A stretch of DNA of 64,000 nt from Gordonia araii NBRC 100433 (GTDB lineage: Bacteria > Actinomycetota > Actinomycetes > Mycobacteriales > Mycobacteriaceae), in contig NZ_BAEE01000061.1 in assembly GCF_000241265.1 (NCBI RefSeq), positions 62,001-126,000 of the forward strand, in the 5' to 3' direction. A program made the translations under genes and the position numbers. Below, in pieces: positions 37,765-46,708 of this stretch. The notes beneath the pieces were generated by a model that was not told where the DNA came from, made no database searches, and saw nothing but the letters and a program-made list of their open reading frames with translations. Each line of letters begins with the position of its first letter. Within the stretch, counting starts at the first letter, position 1.

Positions 37765-38739
37765 ATGACCACGAATTCGCCGGCCGCCGATCCCGCGCCG
37801 AACCCGCACGCCACCGAGGAGCAGGTGAAGGCCGCGCTGGAGGACACCAAGCTCGCCCAGGTGCTCTACCACGATTGGGAAGCCGAGACCTACGACGACA
37901 AGTGGTCGATCTCCTACGACGAGCGCTGCATCGAGTACGCGCGCGGCCGGTTCGACGCGATCGTGCCCGACGCCGAGCTGCCCTACGGGCGTGCGATGGA
38001 GCTGGGCTGCGGTACCGGATTCTTCCTGCTGAACCTCATGCAGTCGGGCATCGCCGAGAAGGGGTCGGTCACCGACCTCTCGCCGGGCATGGTGAAGGTG
38101 GCGCTGCGCAACGCGGAGAACCTCGGGCTCGACGTCGACGGCCGCGTCGCCGACGCCGAGAAGATCCCGTACGAGGACAACACCTTCGACCTCGTCGTCG
38201 GCCATGCCGTGCTGCACCACATCCCCGACGTCGAGTTGTCGCTGCGGGAGGTGCTGCGCGTGCTCAAGCCGGGCGGGCGGTTCGTGTTCGCCGGCGAGCC
38301 GTCGACGATCGGCGACTTCTACGCGCGCTGGCTCTCCCGTGCCACCTGGTACGCGACGACCAACATCACCCGCCTGCCCGCGCTGGGCGGCTGGCGCCGT
38401 CCCCAGGAGGAACTCGACGAATCGTCGCGAGCCGCCGCCCTGGAGGCCGTCGTCGACATTCACACCTTCGACCCCGACGACCTGGCCGGACTGGCCCGCA
38501 GCGCGGGCGCCGGCAACGTGGCGACCGCGACCGAGGAGTTCTCCGCCGCCATGCTCGGCTGGCCGGTCCGCACCTTCGAGGCCGCGGTGCCGCCGGAGAA
38601 GCTGGGCTGGGGCTGGGCCCGTTTCGCCTTCGGCGGGTGGAAGCGGCTCAGCTGGCTCGACGAGAACGTCCTGCGCAAGGTCGTTCCGCCGAAGTTCTTC
38701 TACAACGTCATGGTGACCGGCACCAAGCCGTCCGCCTGA
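37765..38739 (+). CDS. Class I SAM-dependent methyltransferase (Rv3038c-like)
   Basis: A 324-residue methyltransferase. SAM-binding motif I is ELGCGTGFFLLNL; VTDLSPGMVKVALRNA follows, then FDLVVGHAVLHHIPDVE (motif II/III region) and LKPGGRFVFAGEP. The C-terminal ~130 residues are family-specific. The position next to the enoyl-CoA hydratase matches Rv3038c. Substrate unknown. It starts at ATG 37765 after CGGGAG. Confidence 0.92.
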   Translation: MTTNSPAADPAPNPHATEEQVKAALEDTKLAQVLYHDWEAETYDDKWSISYDERCIEYARGRFDAIVPDAELPYGRAMELGCGTGFFLLNLMQSGIAEKGSVTDLSPGMVKVALRNAENLGLDVDGRVADAEKIPYEDNTFDLVVGHAVLHHIPDVELSLREVLRVLKPGGRFVFAGEPSTIGDFYARWLSRATWYATTNITRLPALGGWRRPQEELDESSRAAALEAVVDIHTFDPDDLAGLARSAGAGNVATATEEFSAAMLGWPVRTFEAAVPPEKLGWGWARFAFGGWKRLSWLDENVLRKVVPPKFFYNVMVTGTKPSA

Positions 38740-38804
38740 TCGATCCGAACAGCCTCCGGGGGGCGAGTGGGCAGCACGATATTCGCGAAGGCGGTGATGG
38801 TCGC

Positions 38805-39387
38805 GTGACGTCGCGTGCCTTGGCTACATGGCGAGGACCGCGAGCGCGGGGACTTGACAGGCTTGAAGAGGTGCACGCGGCGGTGTCCGGCGGTGTTCCT
38901 GGTCGTAAATGGGAAACCGAGCACGTCAACTTCGCGATAGTGATGCGACTCGCAGCCGAGTTCCAGGGGTTCTGGTAAGGAGCTGCACACCGAAGCCGCG
39001 GCATCACTGATCGACCACGCGGGTGTGGCTTCGTCCCTGCGCCCGGTGCTCGCCGCTGCGTTCGAAGATTGCCGTCGGATCGACTCCAAGAACGCGCAGT
39101 GGGGAAATGTCGTTGCCGACTTTCGACGCGTTGGGGTCGATCTCAAGGCAGGGCTTGCTCAATACAAACGCACGGACTCTCGTCGAGAGAAGCTCGGACT
39201 GCTTCTGGAAGCGCGGAATGCCATTGCTCATTCGGACGCCGACAAGCTGGCGTCGGTTCAGGCAGTTGTGCCGGTCACTTTGAAAACGAGCCGAATATGG
39301 CGGGAGGCGCTTAACGGGCTTACCGTCGACATGGATCGTGTGACTAAGGCACAATTGAGTCAGCTAACCGGACAGGAACCATGGTAG
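38805..39387 (+). pseudogene. HEPN-like gene broken by a one-base frameshift
   Basis: An open segment from GTG 38805 ends at TAA 38976-38978 after AEFQGFW. If the T at 38976 is skipped, the frame continues without a stop from AAG 38977 (KELHTEAAASLIDHA) to TAG 39385-39387, giving a continuous ~193-residue protein. The downstream part has EARNAIAHSD, an Rx4H motif (RNAIAH) as in HEPN ribonucleases, and ends QLTGQEPW. I recall similar actinobacterial proteins with RLFAEFQ..LHTEA and RNAIAH at these places, supporting the repair. The 3' part might restart at GTG 39025, but without the first ~70 residues. It is inserted between homologues of Rv3038c and Rv3037c. Confidence 0.72.
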
Positions 39388-39404
39388 ATGGGAGGAGGGT
39401 GGCC

Positions 39405-39581
39405 GTGAGTAAGGTTAAGGTGCCTGCACGAGGCTCCCGTCTGCGCGTCCGCTACGCAAACGGCGAATATGAAGCGAAGGTGCTGAGCGTGCACGGAGAC
39501 CGCGTCTCCGTCGCCGTCGATCCTGATTCGGACTCGCCGATTCGTACTGTCTACCGGCTGCGAGATCTCACGGCATCGTGA
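39405..39581 (+). CDS. Small basic beta-barrel-like protein downstream of the HEPN-like gene
   Basis: A 58-residue protein starting VSKVKVPARGSRLRVRYANG (GTG 39405; an in-frame ATG at 39381 and GTG at 39399 are alternatives). GGGAGGAGGG lies just upstream, favouring 39405 or 39399. The pattern RLRVRYANGEYEAKVLSV - VSVAVDP - YRLRDL resembles an SH3/Tudor-like fold. It starts 17 bp after the HEPN-like frame ends, so the two look like a two-gene cassette. Function unknown; an RNA-binding or neutralising partner is only a guess. Confidence 0.65.
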   Translation: MSKVKVPARGSRLRVRYANGEYEAKVLSVHGDRVSVAVDPDSDSPIRTVYRLRDLTAS

Positions 39582-39738
39582 CTCAGTCGGCCCTTCAAGT
39601 CGCGAACCTGGCCGCGCACGGTCTCTCTGATCGCCGACGATACGCTGGCCTCATGGTGAGTGTGGGCACGAGAAGGCTCCGGGAACGTCGTGACGGTCGG
39701 TCTGCTTCGCGCCGCCGCACTCGCTTGGCTATTCGCCC

Positions 39739-40932
39739 GTGATCACCCCTGACGACGTTGCGTTCCTCCGTTCGCGGTTCGGTGTCAAAGCGCTGGAGAA
39801 CGCTTCAGCGCTGGCGCTGACCTCGGACTCGCTGGTCGCCGACATCGCCGAGTTGCGCAGCCGGTACGCGCAGCGGGCGCCCGCACTCGCCGAGACGGTG
39901 CGATGCCGGCGGCGCGCCGTCGGGCGCCTGCGCGACCCGCAGCGCTGGCTGCTCACCGACGAGGCCCTGCAGCAGGCGACGAACCGCGTCGTCGCCGCGC
40001 GCCGGGCCGAGGAGATCGCCCGGCGTTTCCCGGGGGCGGTCGTGCACGACGTCACCTGCTCGGTGGGCGCCGAACTGGCCGAACTGACCGCCGTCGACGG
40101 GATCGGCGGTGTGATCGGCTCCGATCTCGACGAAGCCAGGCTGGCGATGGCCGCGCACAACGTCTCGGGCGCGACGCTGCTGCGGGCCGACGCGCTCGCC
40201 CCGACGTCGACCGCCGATGTTCTACTCGCCGACCCGGCGCGGCGCAGCGGCGGTACCCGGACGTTCCGGATCGACGAGCTGTCCCCGCCGCTGTTGAGCG
40301 TCTTGACCACCTATGCCGGCCGGCCGCTTGCGGTGAAGTGCGCACCCGGCATCGACTACGGCACTTTGCGGGCGCGCTACGGCTTCGACGGCCAGGTCCA
40401 GGTCACCTCGCTCGACGGAAGTGTGCGCGAGGCCTGCCTGTGGACCGAGCTGGACGACGGCGCGCACCAGCGCGCGACGGTGCTGCGCGTCGCCGACGGC
40501 GAGTTACGGGCCGAGGAGATCACCGATCTCGACGCCGACGAGACCCGCGTGGGCCCGCCCGGGGAGTATTTGATCGACCCCGACGGAGCGGTCGTCCGTG
40601 CCGGATTGGTGCGGCACTGGGCGGCGCGGCACGGGCTGTGGCAGCTCGACCCGAAGATCGCCTACCTGACCGGTGACGTCATACCGCCCGGTGAGCGCGG
40701 CTTTGCCGTCCTCGAACAGGTGCCGATGAAGGAGAAGGCGCTGCGCAAGGCACTCGCCGAGCGCGACTGCGGGAGCTTGGAGATCCTGGTCCGCGGTGTC
40801 GACGTCGACCCCGACCAGCTGCGAAAGCGACTGCGCCTCAAGGGGACTAAGCCGTTGACGCTGGTGATCACGCGGATCGGAACGAAGGGCGTCGCTTTCG
40901 TCTGCGCAGCCGCGACGCGGCGCCCGGCCTGA
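39739..40932 (+). CDS. THUMP-like-domain SAM methyltransferase (Rv3037c-like)
   Basis: A 397-residue protein. The middle has a SAM-binding fold (VHDVTCSVGAELAEL, IGSDLDEARLAMAAHN, VLLADPARRSGG with a DPAR catalytic-type motif) and the C-terminus the 'THUMP-like' domain (EQVPMKEKALRKAL, RGVDVDPDQLRKRLRLKG). It is the Rv3037c family, proposed by others as a candidate methyltransferase in methylglucose lipopolysaccharide synthesis because of its location; RNA methylation is an equal possibility. The start is GTG 39739. Confidence 0.88.
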   Translation: MITPDDVAFLRSRFGVKALENASALALTSDSLVADIAELRSRYAQRAPALAETVRCRRRAVGRLRDPQRWLLTDEALQQATNRVVAARRAEEIARRFPGAVVHDVTCSVGAELAELTAVDGIGGVIGSDLDEARLAMAAHNVSGATLLRADALAPTSTADVLLADPARRSGGTRTFRIDELSPPLLSVLTTYAGRPLAVKCAPGIDYGTLRARYGFDGQVQVTSLDGSVREACLWTELDDGAHQRATVLRVADGELRAEEITDLDADETRVGPPGEYLIDPDGAVVRAGLVRHWAARHGLWQLDPKIAYLTGDVIPPGERGFAVLEQVPMKEKALRKALAERDCGSLEILVRGVDVDPDQLRKRLRLKGTKPLTLVITRIGTKGVAFVCAAATRRPA

Positions 40933-40947
40933 CGAGACGGTCCGGAA

Positions 40948-42306
40948 TCAGCGCCCGATCTCATCCTTCGAGTCGAAGAAGTAGACCTTGCCGATATTCG
41001 TCGCGACGGCGAGCTGGCCCTTCGGCGAGACCGCGACGCCGGTCGTGAACCCCTTGGCGTCGGGCAGGGGGAGCATGCGCAGCGTCTTGCCGTCCTCCGT
41101 GGACACCTCGGTCAGCGCCAGGGTGTCGTCGCCGGTCCGTACGACCGTCCAGGCCGTGCCCGAGTTGGTGAGCGTGGCGAGACTCGCGGTCTTCAGGTCG
41201 TCGCGCGACCACACCTGTTCGGCGCGCTCGCCGCGGTCGGCCAGCAGTCGCAGCGGGCCGCCCAACGGCCCCGCCGGGATGATGAGACCGTCGGGAGTCG
41301 CGGTCAGCGTCGCGAAGCCGGGGTCGCCGTAGTCGTAGGTCCACTTCGTCTCGCCGTTCTCGGCGTGCAGGGCGACGAGTTTGCCGAGACGGCTGAACGC
41401 GTACACCGTCTTCCCGTCGGCGGAGACCGCTGCCGGTCCGACGACGCCGCCGGGGATGTCGGCGTGCCAGGCTTCGCGCACCTCGCGCTTGCCGTCGGCC
41501 TCGCCGTAGTCGAGGGCCCGGATCTGCGAGGCGATGGCGCCTTGCGGCCAGAAGTTGAGATACATGCGCTGGGCGTCGACGTCGACCGCAACCGGGGCGG
41601 GAATGCCGCAGCGCGGCCCGCTGGTCACACAGTCGCTGAATCCGGCCATCGCGTTGTCCGGGTTCGCGTCGGCGCGCAGACGCACCTCGGGGGCGGCGAA
41701 CGTCGCGTCCTGGGTGTTCAGGAGCAGGATCTGTCCCTGCGTCGTCGCCACCAGCACGACCGACGGGGCGACGAACTTCGCCGACGTCGGAACGCCGATC
41801 ACCGGCATGCGCCACCGGATCGAACCGCCCGCGGTCCAGCCGAGGAACATGGTCTCCTCGCCGACGTAGGTCTGGTCGAACTGGTCGATGAGCGGGGACT
41901 GCACTTCGACGCCCGGTCGCATCCGCTTGCAGTAGTTCATCCGCCCGGCTCGCTGGTCGAGGACCATCCAGTTGCAGCCGTCGGCGGTGCTGGCGGTGAC
42001 GCTGACGTTGGACTGGTTGGAAATCGTGAGCGGCGAGGTGATGGGCCCGCCGGTGGGCCGTGACCAGCTCAGCGCCAGGTCGTCGGGAACCTCGGGGTAG
42101 GCGAAGTTGGTGTTGCCCGCGTTGCCGCCGAAACTCGACCATCCCGGGCTCGCGAGCGACTTCACGCTGACCTGGCCGTCCGAGCAGGAGGCCAGGGCGA
42201 CGGCCAGCGCCGCGGCCGTCGACGCGATCACCGTTGCGCGGGCCGCCAGGCGTGTGCGGGGGAACGGGCGCGAAGCCCCGCTGGGTCGGGCCGCTCGCGA
42301 CATCAA
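40948..42306 (-). CDS. PQQ-like beta-propeller lipoprotein (Rv3035-like)
   Basis: A 452-residue lipoprotein with a basic N-region, hydrophobic stretch and lipobox LASC (cysteine 41). The rest forms repeated beta-propeller blades with W-rich and DG/AG turns (WSSFGGNAGNTNFAY, VSADGKTVYAFSRLGKLVALHAENGE, GVAVSPKGQLAVATNIGKVYFFDSKDE). Such quinoprotein-like folds act as scaffolds when they lack the PQQ site. It is the homologue of Rv3035; function unknown. Divergent from the acetyltransferase gene. Confidence 0.9.
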   Translation of the reverse strand: MMSRAARPSGASRPFPRTRLAARATVIASTAAALAVALASCSDGQVSVKSLASPGWSSFGGNAGNTNFAYPEVPDDLALSWSRPTGGPITSPLTISNQSNVSVTASTADGCNWMVLDQRAGRMNYCKRMRPGVEVQSPLIDQFDQTYVGEETMFLGWTAGGSIRWRMPVIGVPTSAKFVAPSVVLVATTQGQILLLNTQDATFAAPEVRLRADANPDNAMAGFSDCVTSGPRCGIPAPVAVDVDAQRMYLNFWPQGAIASQIRALDYGEADGKREVREAWHADIPGGVVGPAAVSADGKTVYAFSRLGKLVALHAENGETKWTYDYGDPGFATLTATPDGLIIPAGPLGGPLRLLADRGERAEQVWSRDDLKTASLATLTNSGTAWTVVRTGDDTLALTEVSTEDGKTLRMLPLPDAKGFTTGVAVSPKGQLAVATNIGKVYFFDSKDEIGR

Positions 42307-42382
42307 GTGCTCCTTTGCGTGAACTTCTCACCGATGGACCGGGTTGCCCAGTGAGCCTATCGTGTCCGATTTCGGGCTCTAC

Positions 42383-42388
42383 TAGTGT
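42383..42388 (+). promoter_or_regulatory. Leaderless-type -10 box (TAGTGT)
   Basis: TAGTGT ends 7 bp before the ATG of the acetyltransferase gene. Confidence 0.4.
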
Positions 42389-42395
42389 TTGTGCC

Positions 42396-43136
42396 ATGAC
42401 CACGATGTGGAACGCCTCGTACCGGGACCGGTGGCGAGCAGGTCGTCGCCGCGACCCCGACCAAGCCCGGTTTCTGACCCTGGCGTCGCTGCGCTGGGTG
42501 ATGGCCAACCGGGCTTACACGCCGTGGTACCTGGTCCGGTACCTGCGGCTGGCGAGGTTCCGCTTGGCCAACCCGCACGTCGTGCTGCGGGGCATGGTCT
42601 TCCTGGGGCGCAACGTCGAGATCCATGCCACGCCGGAACTGTCCCGGATGGAGATCGGCCGGTGGGTGCACATCGGCGACGGGAATTCGATCCGGGCGCA
42701 CGAGGGAAGCCTGCGGATCGGGGACAAGGTCGTCTTCGGCTGTAACAACGTCGTGAACTCCTACCTGGATCTGGAGATCGGCGCGTCGACGCTCGTCGCC
42801 GATTGGTGCTACATCTGCGACTTCGACCACAAGATGGAGAGCCTCGAACTCCCGATCAAGGATCAGGGAATCGTGAAAGGCCCGGTGCGGATCGGCGCCG
42901 ACACGTGGGTCGCGGCGAAGGTGTCGGTCTTGCGCAACACCGTCGTCGGCCGCGGATGCGTGCTCGGGTCCCACGCGGTGGTCAAGGGCGTGATCCCGGA
43001 CTTCGCGATCGCCGTCGGAGCCCCGGCGCGCGTGGTGAAGAACCGCAAGGACGAGTGGGAGGCGAATGCCGCCGCTCGCGCCGAGCACGAGCGGGCCCTG
43101 GCCGACATCGAGCGCAAGAAGAAGGCGGCCGGGTAG
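42396..43136 (+). CDS. Hexapeptide-repeat acetyltransferase (Rv3034c-like)
   Basis: A 246-residue left-handed beta-helix acyltransferase. A helical N-terminus (LRWVMANRAYTPWYLVRYLR) is followed by hexapeptide turns (IHATPELSRMEIG, VHIGDGNSIRAHEG, VFGCNNVVNSYLD) and WVAAKVSVLRNTVVGRGCVLGSHAVVKG near the active site, ending with a charged coil. The Rv3034c family is proposed to acylate a sugar during MGLP synthesis, based on neighbouring genes. Array B of the 21-bp repeats begins right after its stop. Confidence 0.9.
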   Translation: MTTMWNASYRDRWRAGRRRDPDQARFLTLASLRWVMANRAYTPWYLVRYLRLARFRLANPHVVLRGMVFLGRNVEIHATPELSRMEIGRWVHIGDGNSIRAHEGSLRIGDKVVFGCNNVVNSYLDLEIGASTLVADWCYICDFDHKMESLELPIKDQGIVKGPVRIGADTWVAAKVSVLRNTVVGRGCVLGSHAVVKGVIPDFAIAVGAPARVVKNRKDEWEANAAARAEHERALADIERKKKAAG

Positions 43137-43138
43137 CG

Positions 43139-43262
43139 AACGCCCAAGATCCGCCGATCGTGCCCAACTTTGCGCCGACCGTGCCCAACTTTGCGCTGAC
43201 CGTGCCCAACTTTGCGCCGACCGTGCCCACTTTCCCGCCGACCGTGCCCAGTTCTCCGGCGG
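43139..43262 (+). repeat. Repeat array B, left half: 21-bp units in forward orientation
   Basis: GTGCCC-starting units begin at 43160, 43181, 43202, 43223 and 43244, exactly 21 bp apart, with a degenerate unit (CGCCCAAGATCCGCCGATC) before them from 43141. Units read GTGCCCAACTTTGCGCCG plus ACC with small variations. Confidence 0.85.
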
Positions 43263-43276
43263 GAGTGTGTCCACCC

Positions 43277-43390
43277 GGGCACAGTCGACGAGACTGGGCA
43301 CAGTCGACGAGATTCTGGGCACGGTCGGTGACTTTCTGGGCACGGTCGGCGAGATTCTGGGCACGGTCGGCGGGAAACGGGGCACACTCG
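43277..43390 (-). repeat. Repeat array B, right half: 21-bp units in reverse orientation
   Basis: Reverse-complement units (GGGCAC starts) lie at 43277, 43296, 43317, 43338, 43359 and 43380. Spacing is 21 bp except for one 19-bp step. With the left half they form a long inverted repeat around a short centre (~43263-43276). Any transcript crossing it could fold into one extended hairpin. Confidence 0.85.
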
Positions 43391-43408
43391 GGGTGGAGGT
43401 GATCGCTG

Positions 43409-43822
43409 ATGCCATTCCACGCGTACGTCTTCTACAGCGGCGACTGTGCCGAGGCCTTCGAGCGCTACCGCGAGGTGTTCGGCGGTGAACTCACGATCAT
43501 GCGCAACGGGGATGCCCCGCCGGATGCGAGGATGCCCGGAACATCCGACGACACGGTCATGCACGCATCGCTCAAGGTCGGCGACGGACTGTTGATGGGG
43601 TCCGACGACCCATCCGGCGACGGCGGGCCGAAGGTCGGCTTCACCGTCGCCTACACCGCTCCCGACATTGCGACGGCGAACCGGGTCTTCGAGGCACTGG
43701 TCGACGGCGGCGAAGCGATCATGCCGATGCAGGCGACGTTCTGGTCGAGTTGCTTCGGCATGTGCACCGATCGTTTCGGGGTGCCCTGGATGGTCGACAC
43801 CGACGCGGAGCCGTCGTCCTAG
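43409..43822 (+). CDS. VOC-superfamily (PhnB/glyoxalase-like) protein
   Basis: A 137-residue protein of the PhnB-like subgroup: YVFYSGDCAEAFERYREVFGG at the start, MHASLKVGDGLLMGSDDPSG and FGMCTDRFGVPWMVD at the end. These are the paired beta-alpha-beta-beta-beta modules of the vicinal-oxygen-chelate fold. Metal ligands are incomplete (a His in MHASLK, a C-terminal acidic residue), so activity is uncertain. It follows array B with a good ribosome-binding site (GGAGG). Confidence 0.9.
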   Translation: MPFHAYVFYSGDCAEAFERYREVFGGELTIMRNGDAPPDARMPGTSDDTVMHASLKVGDGLLMGSDDPSGDGGPKVGFTVAYTAPDIATANRVFEALVDGGEAIMPMQATFWSSCFGMCTDRFGVPWMVDTDAEPSS

Positions 43823-43874
43823 ACGATTCCTGCCGCGACTTTCGCGGCGCGGTTCGCGAACGCCCGCCCGTCGG

Positions 43875-45140
43875 TCAGACCGGCTGGTTCGGATCCCGCT
43901 CGGGGAGCGGGCGCTCGACGATGTTCGGGCGCCCGATCGGGTGGCGTACCCGCCGTTTGGCGGCCAGGTAGACCCCGGCGGTGCGTTCGGCAACCGAGCG
44001 CCACGAGAACTCCTCGGTCAGCCGTGCGTAGGCGCGCTGGGCGCGTTCCTCCGCTGCCACCGGGTCGTCGAGCGTGGTGCGCACCGCGGCGGCCAGCGCG
44101 GTCACGTCGGCGGGCGGGAAGGTCATGCCGGTGATGGCGTCGGTGACCGCTTCGCCGAGTCCTCCCGCGGTCGACACCACCAGCGGAATGCCGGTCGCCG
44201 CTGCCTCCAGCGCCACGATGCCGAAGGGCTCGTACCGACTGGGCAGCACGATCGCGGCACATCGGTGCATCAGCTCGATGAGCTCGGAACGCTCGACCGA
44301 CCCGTGGAACCGCACGGCACCGACCACTCGGTGCTTGCGCGCCAGCTCCTCCAGCCACGCCTGTTGCGTGCCGGAGCCGGCGATGGTCAGGGTGGTTCCC
44401 GGATGCGTCCGCCGGATGCGGGGGAGCGCGGCGAGCAGGTCCTGAACGCCTTTCTCATACTCCAGGCGGCCGGCGAACAGCAGTTCGGCGGGACCCGTGG
44501 CGATGGCGCGGGGCGAGTGGGGCCATTCGTCGACGGCGATCCCGTTGTGGATCACCTGGATCTCGGCCAGCTCCGGGCCGAAGAGTCGACTGACTTCGTC
44601 GCGCATCGACGTCGAGCAGGTGATCAGCGCGTCGGCTTCGCGTGCGAGCCACCATTCCACCGAGTGGACCTGGCGGTTGGTCTTGGCGGCGACCCAGCCG
44701 CTGTGCCGCCCGGCCTCGGTCGCGTGGATCGTCGCGACCAGCGGCACGTCGAAGAACTCGGCCAGTGCGATCGCGGGATGGGCCACGAGCCAGTCGTGGG
44801 CGTGCACGACCTCGGGCACCCACGGCGTCCCGGTCCCGTCGTCGCGCACCAGGCGCAGGCCGGCCCGGACCATCGCGTGCCCCATCGCCAGCGTCCACGG
44901 CATCATGTCGGCGCCGAAGTCGAACTCGGGCGGGTCCTCCGCGGCGGCGACGATCCGCACGCCCTCGGCGGTCGTGACGGTCGTCGGGTGGGTGGTCGCA
45001 TCCGAGCCGGTCGGCCGGCGCGTCAGGACGACCACGTCGTGGCCCTGCGCAGCGAGCTCGACGGCCAGGTTGTGAACGTGGCGGCCGAGACCGCCGACGA
45101 CGACGGGCGGGTATTCCCAGGAGACGAGCAGCAGTTTCAC
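43875..45140 (-). CDS. GT4 alpha-1,4-glucosyltransferase for methylglucose lipopolysaccharide (Rv3032-like)
   Basis: A 421-residue GT-B glycosyltransferase. N-terminal LLLVSWEYPPVVVGGLGRHV is typical of GlgA/GT4 enzymes, with EVVHAHDWL and ATIHATEAGRHSGW; the C-terminal lobe has LLFAGRLEYEKG and SRYEPFGIVALEAAATG (ExFGxxxLE). M. tuberculosis Rv3032 elongates the glucan chain of MGLP and contributes to glycogen. GTG 45140 overlaps the GH57 stop (GTGA), so it is the last gene of the minus-strand operon methyltransferase-GH57-GT4. Confidence 0.94.
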   Translation of the reverse strand: MKLLLVSWEYPPVVVGGLGRHVHNLAVELAAQGHDVVVLTRRPTGSDATTHPTTVTTAEGVRIVAAAEDPPEFDFGADMMPWTLAMGHAMVRAGLRLVRDDGTGTPWVPEVVHAHDWLVAHPAIALAEFFDVPLVATIHATEAGRHSGWVAAKTNRQVHSVEWWLAREADALITCSTSMRDEVSRLFGPELAEIQVIHNGIAVDEWPHSPRAIATGPAELLFAGRLEYEKGVQDLLAALPRIRRTHPGTTLTIAGSGTQQAWLEELARKHRVVGAVRFHGSVERSELIELMHRCAAIVLPSRYEPFGIVALEAAATGIPLVVSTAGGLGEAVTDAITGMTFPPADVTALAAAVRTTLDDPVAAEERAQRAYARLTEEFSWRSVAERTAGVYLAAKRRVRHPIGRPNIVERPLPERDPNQPV

Positions 45141-46708
45141 CGGCTGCCCCCCTTCGAATAGGCGTCGGTGCCCGGCAGTCGGCGGGCGTCGAGGTCGGCG
45201 AAGAGATTGTCCGCTGCGAACCACCCGTCGGCCAGGGAGCGGGCGGTCGATTCGCGGCCGCGGGCGGCGGCGTCGGCAATCTCGCGAGTCGCGTGCGCGT
45301 GCTTGTGGGCGCGGTCGGTCGCGTAGCCCCCCGCCGTGTCCTTGGAAACCATAAACGGCCAGTCGGAGGCGACGGTCATCAGGGTCTCGCGCAAGATCTG
45401 GTCGTTGACCCGGTCGCGGACCGTCGACGGTTCGGCGGCGGACCCGAACCCCCCGGCGCGTTTGTCGACGGTGTTCAACGCGGTGTCGACGACTTCGGCG
45501 TTGAGATCGACGAAATGCTGAACCTGGGGACCGGCCCAGACTCGCCAGTCCTTGCCCGACCCCCACGACGACGGCGGCAGGTCGACCGGCGCCCCGACGA
45601 AACCGCGTTCGCGCGCCGTCGCCAGGGAACCGACGGTGACCCCGGCTTCGGGCAGCCGGCGCAGCACCCGGTCGAGCCAGACGGGTCCTTCGTGCCACCA
45701 GTGGCCGAACAGTTCGGTGTCGAAAGCGGCGACTACGTGGGCGGGCCGGCCCACGCGGTCGGACTCCTCGACGAGGCGCGCCCGGACGGTGTCGATGAAG
45801 TCGCCGACATGCTTGTCGATGACGGCGTCGACACGGTCCGGGTCGTAGGGAGCCTTGTCCGGTCCGGCGACCGATCGCCCGGTGACCCGGGCCAGTTTCA
45901 GGCCCGAGTCGTGATCGTAGGTGTGGAAATCGCGATAGGCGGCGTGGCCCGGGTACCCCGACTTCGGCGACCACACGCGATAGCTGACGTTCAGGTCGCG
46001 GCCGAACGCGACGACATCGGTGTCGCCGACCGGGCGGCCCAGCGCGGTGTCGCCGTGCAGGGTCGGGCCGTCGACCATGAAATGACCAACACCGGCCGAC
46101 GCGTACTCCTGCTCCATCCCGGGGGCGAAAGCGCATTCGGGCGCCCAGATCCCGGCCGGGGTGTAGCCCCAGCGGCGGTGAGCGTCGGCGAGACCTTCGG
46201 CGAGCGAAAACTGTCGCAGGCGCGCGTCGAGTAGCGGAGTGAACGGGTGGGCGAGCGGTCCGCCGAGTAGTTCGACGATGCCCGACGACAGCAGTGAACG
46301 AATCGCCGGCGATGCGCCGTGCCGCCAATGCGCCTCGAAATCGGCGATCGCATCGGCCGCCGCCCGGAAGTGGCGGGTTCCGGCGGCGGCGCGCACCGGA
46401 TCGCGATCGGTCGCCAGCTCCATCGCGCGCAACTGCCAGTTGGCCAGCCACTCGTACATCGACGAGGTGCAGTGCGGGTCGTCGAGCTGGGCCGCGAGCA
46501 CGGGGGTGATGCCCAGCGACATGACGTCGGTGAAGCCGTCGGCGGCCAGCCCGCGCAATACGGCGAAGACGGGCTGGTAGCTGGCGGCCCACGATTGGTA
46601 GAGCCACTCCTCGCCGACCGGCCAGCGGCCGTGGTGGGCCAGCCACGGCAGATGCGAGTGCAGGACCAGCGTGAACTGGCCCGGCACGGCGGCGGAGGAG
46701 TCGGTCAC
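45137..46708 (-). CDS. GH57 glycoside hydrolase, probable alpha-glucan branching enzyme (Rv3031-like)
   Basis: A 523-residue GH57 protein. HSHLPW near the N-terminus is the metal/substrate histidine motif; GIWAPECAF carries the nucleophile Glu and AAFDTELFGHWWHEG the acid/base Asp. The C-terminal helical part (WPFMVSKDTAGGYA) is typical of GH57 branching enzymes. With Rv3032-type GT4 it builds the branched glucan of MGLP in mycobacteria. GTG 46708 overlaps the stop of the methyltransferase gene (GTGA). Confidence 0.94.
   Translation of the reverse strand: MTDSSAAVPGQFTLVLHSHLPWLAHHGRWPVGEEWLYQSWAASYQPVFAVLRGLAADGFTDVMSLGITPVLAAQLDDPHCTSSMYEWLANWQLRAMELATDRDPVRAAAGTRHFRAAADAIADFEAHWRHGASPAIRSLLSSGIVELLGGPLAHPFTPLLDARLRQFSLAEGLADAHRRWGYTPAGIWAPECAFAPGMEQEYASAGVGHFMVDGPTLHGDTALGRPVGDTDVVAFGRDLNVSYRVWSPKSGYPGHAAYRDFHTYDHDSGLKLARVTGRSVAGPDKAPYDPDRVDAVIDKHVGDFIDTVRARLVEESDRVGRPAHVVAAFDTELFGHWWHEGPVWLDRVLRRLPEAGVTVGSLATARERGFVGAPVDLPPSSWGSGKDWRVWAGPQVQHFVDLNAEVVDTALNTVDKRAGGFGSAAEPSTVRDRVNDQILRETLMTVASDWPFMVSKDTAGGYATDRAHKHAHATREIADAAARGRESTARSLADGWFAADNLFADLDARRLPGTDAYSKGGSR

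Noticed and set aside
38965-38985. Programmed frameshift in the HEPN-like gene
   Set aside because: There is no slippery heptamer or strong downstream pseudoknot near 38976; a one-base insertion is simpler.
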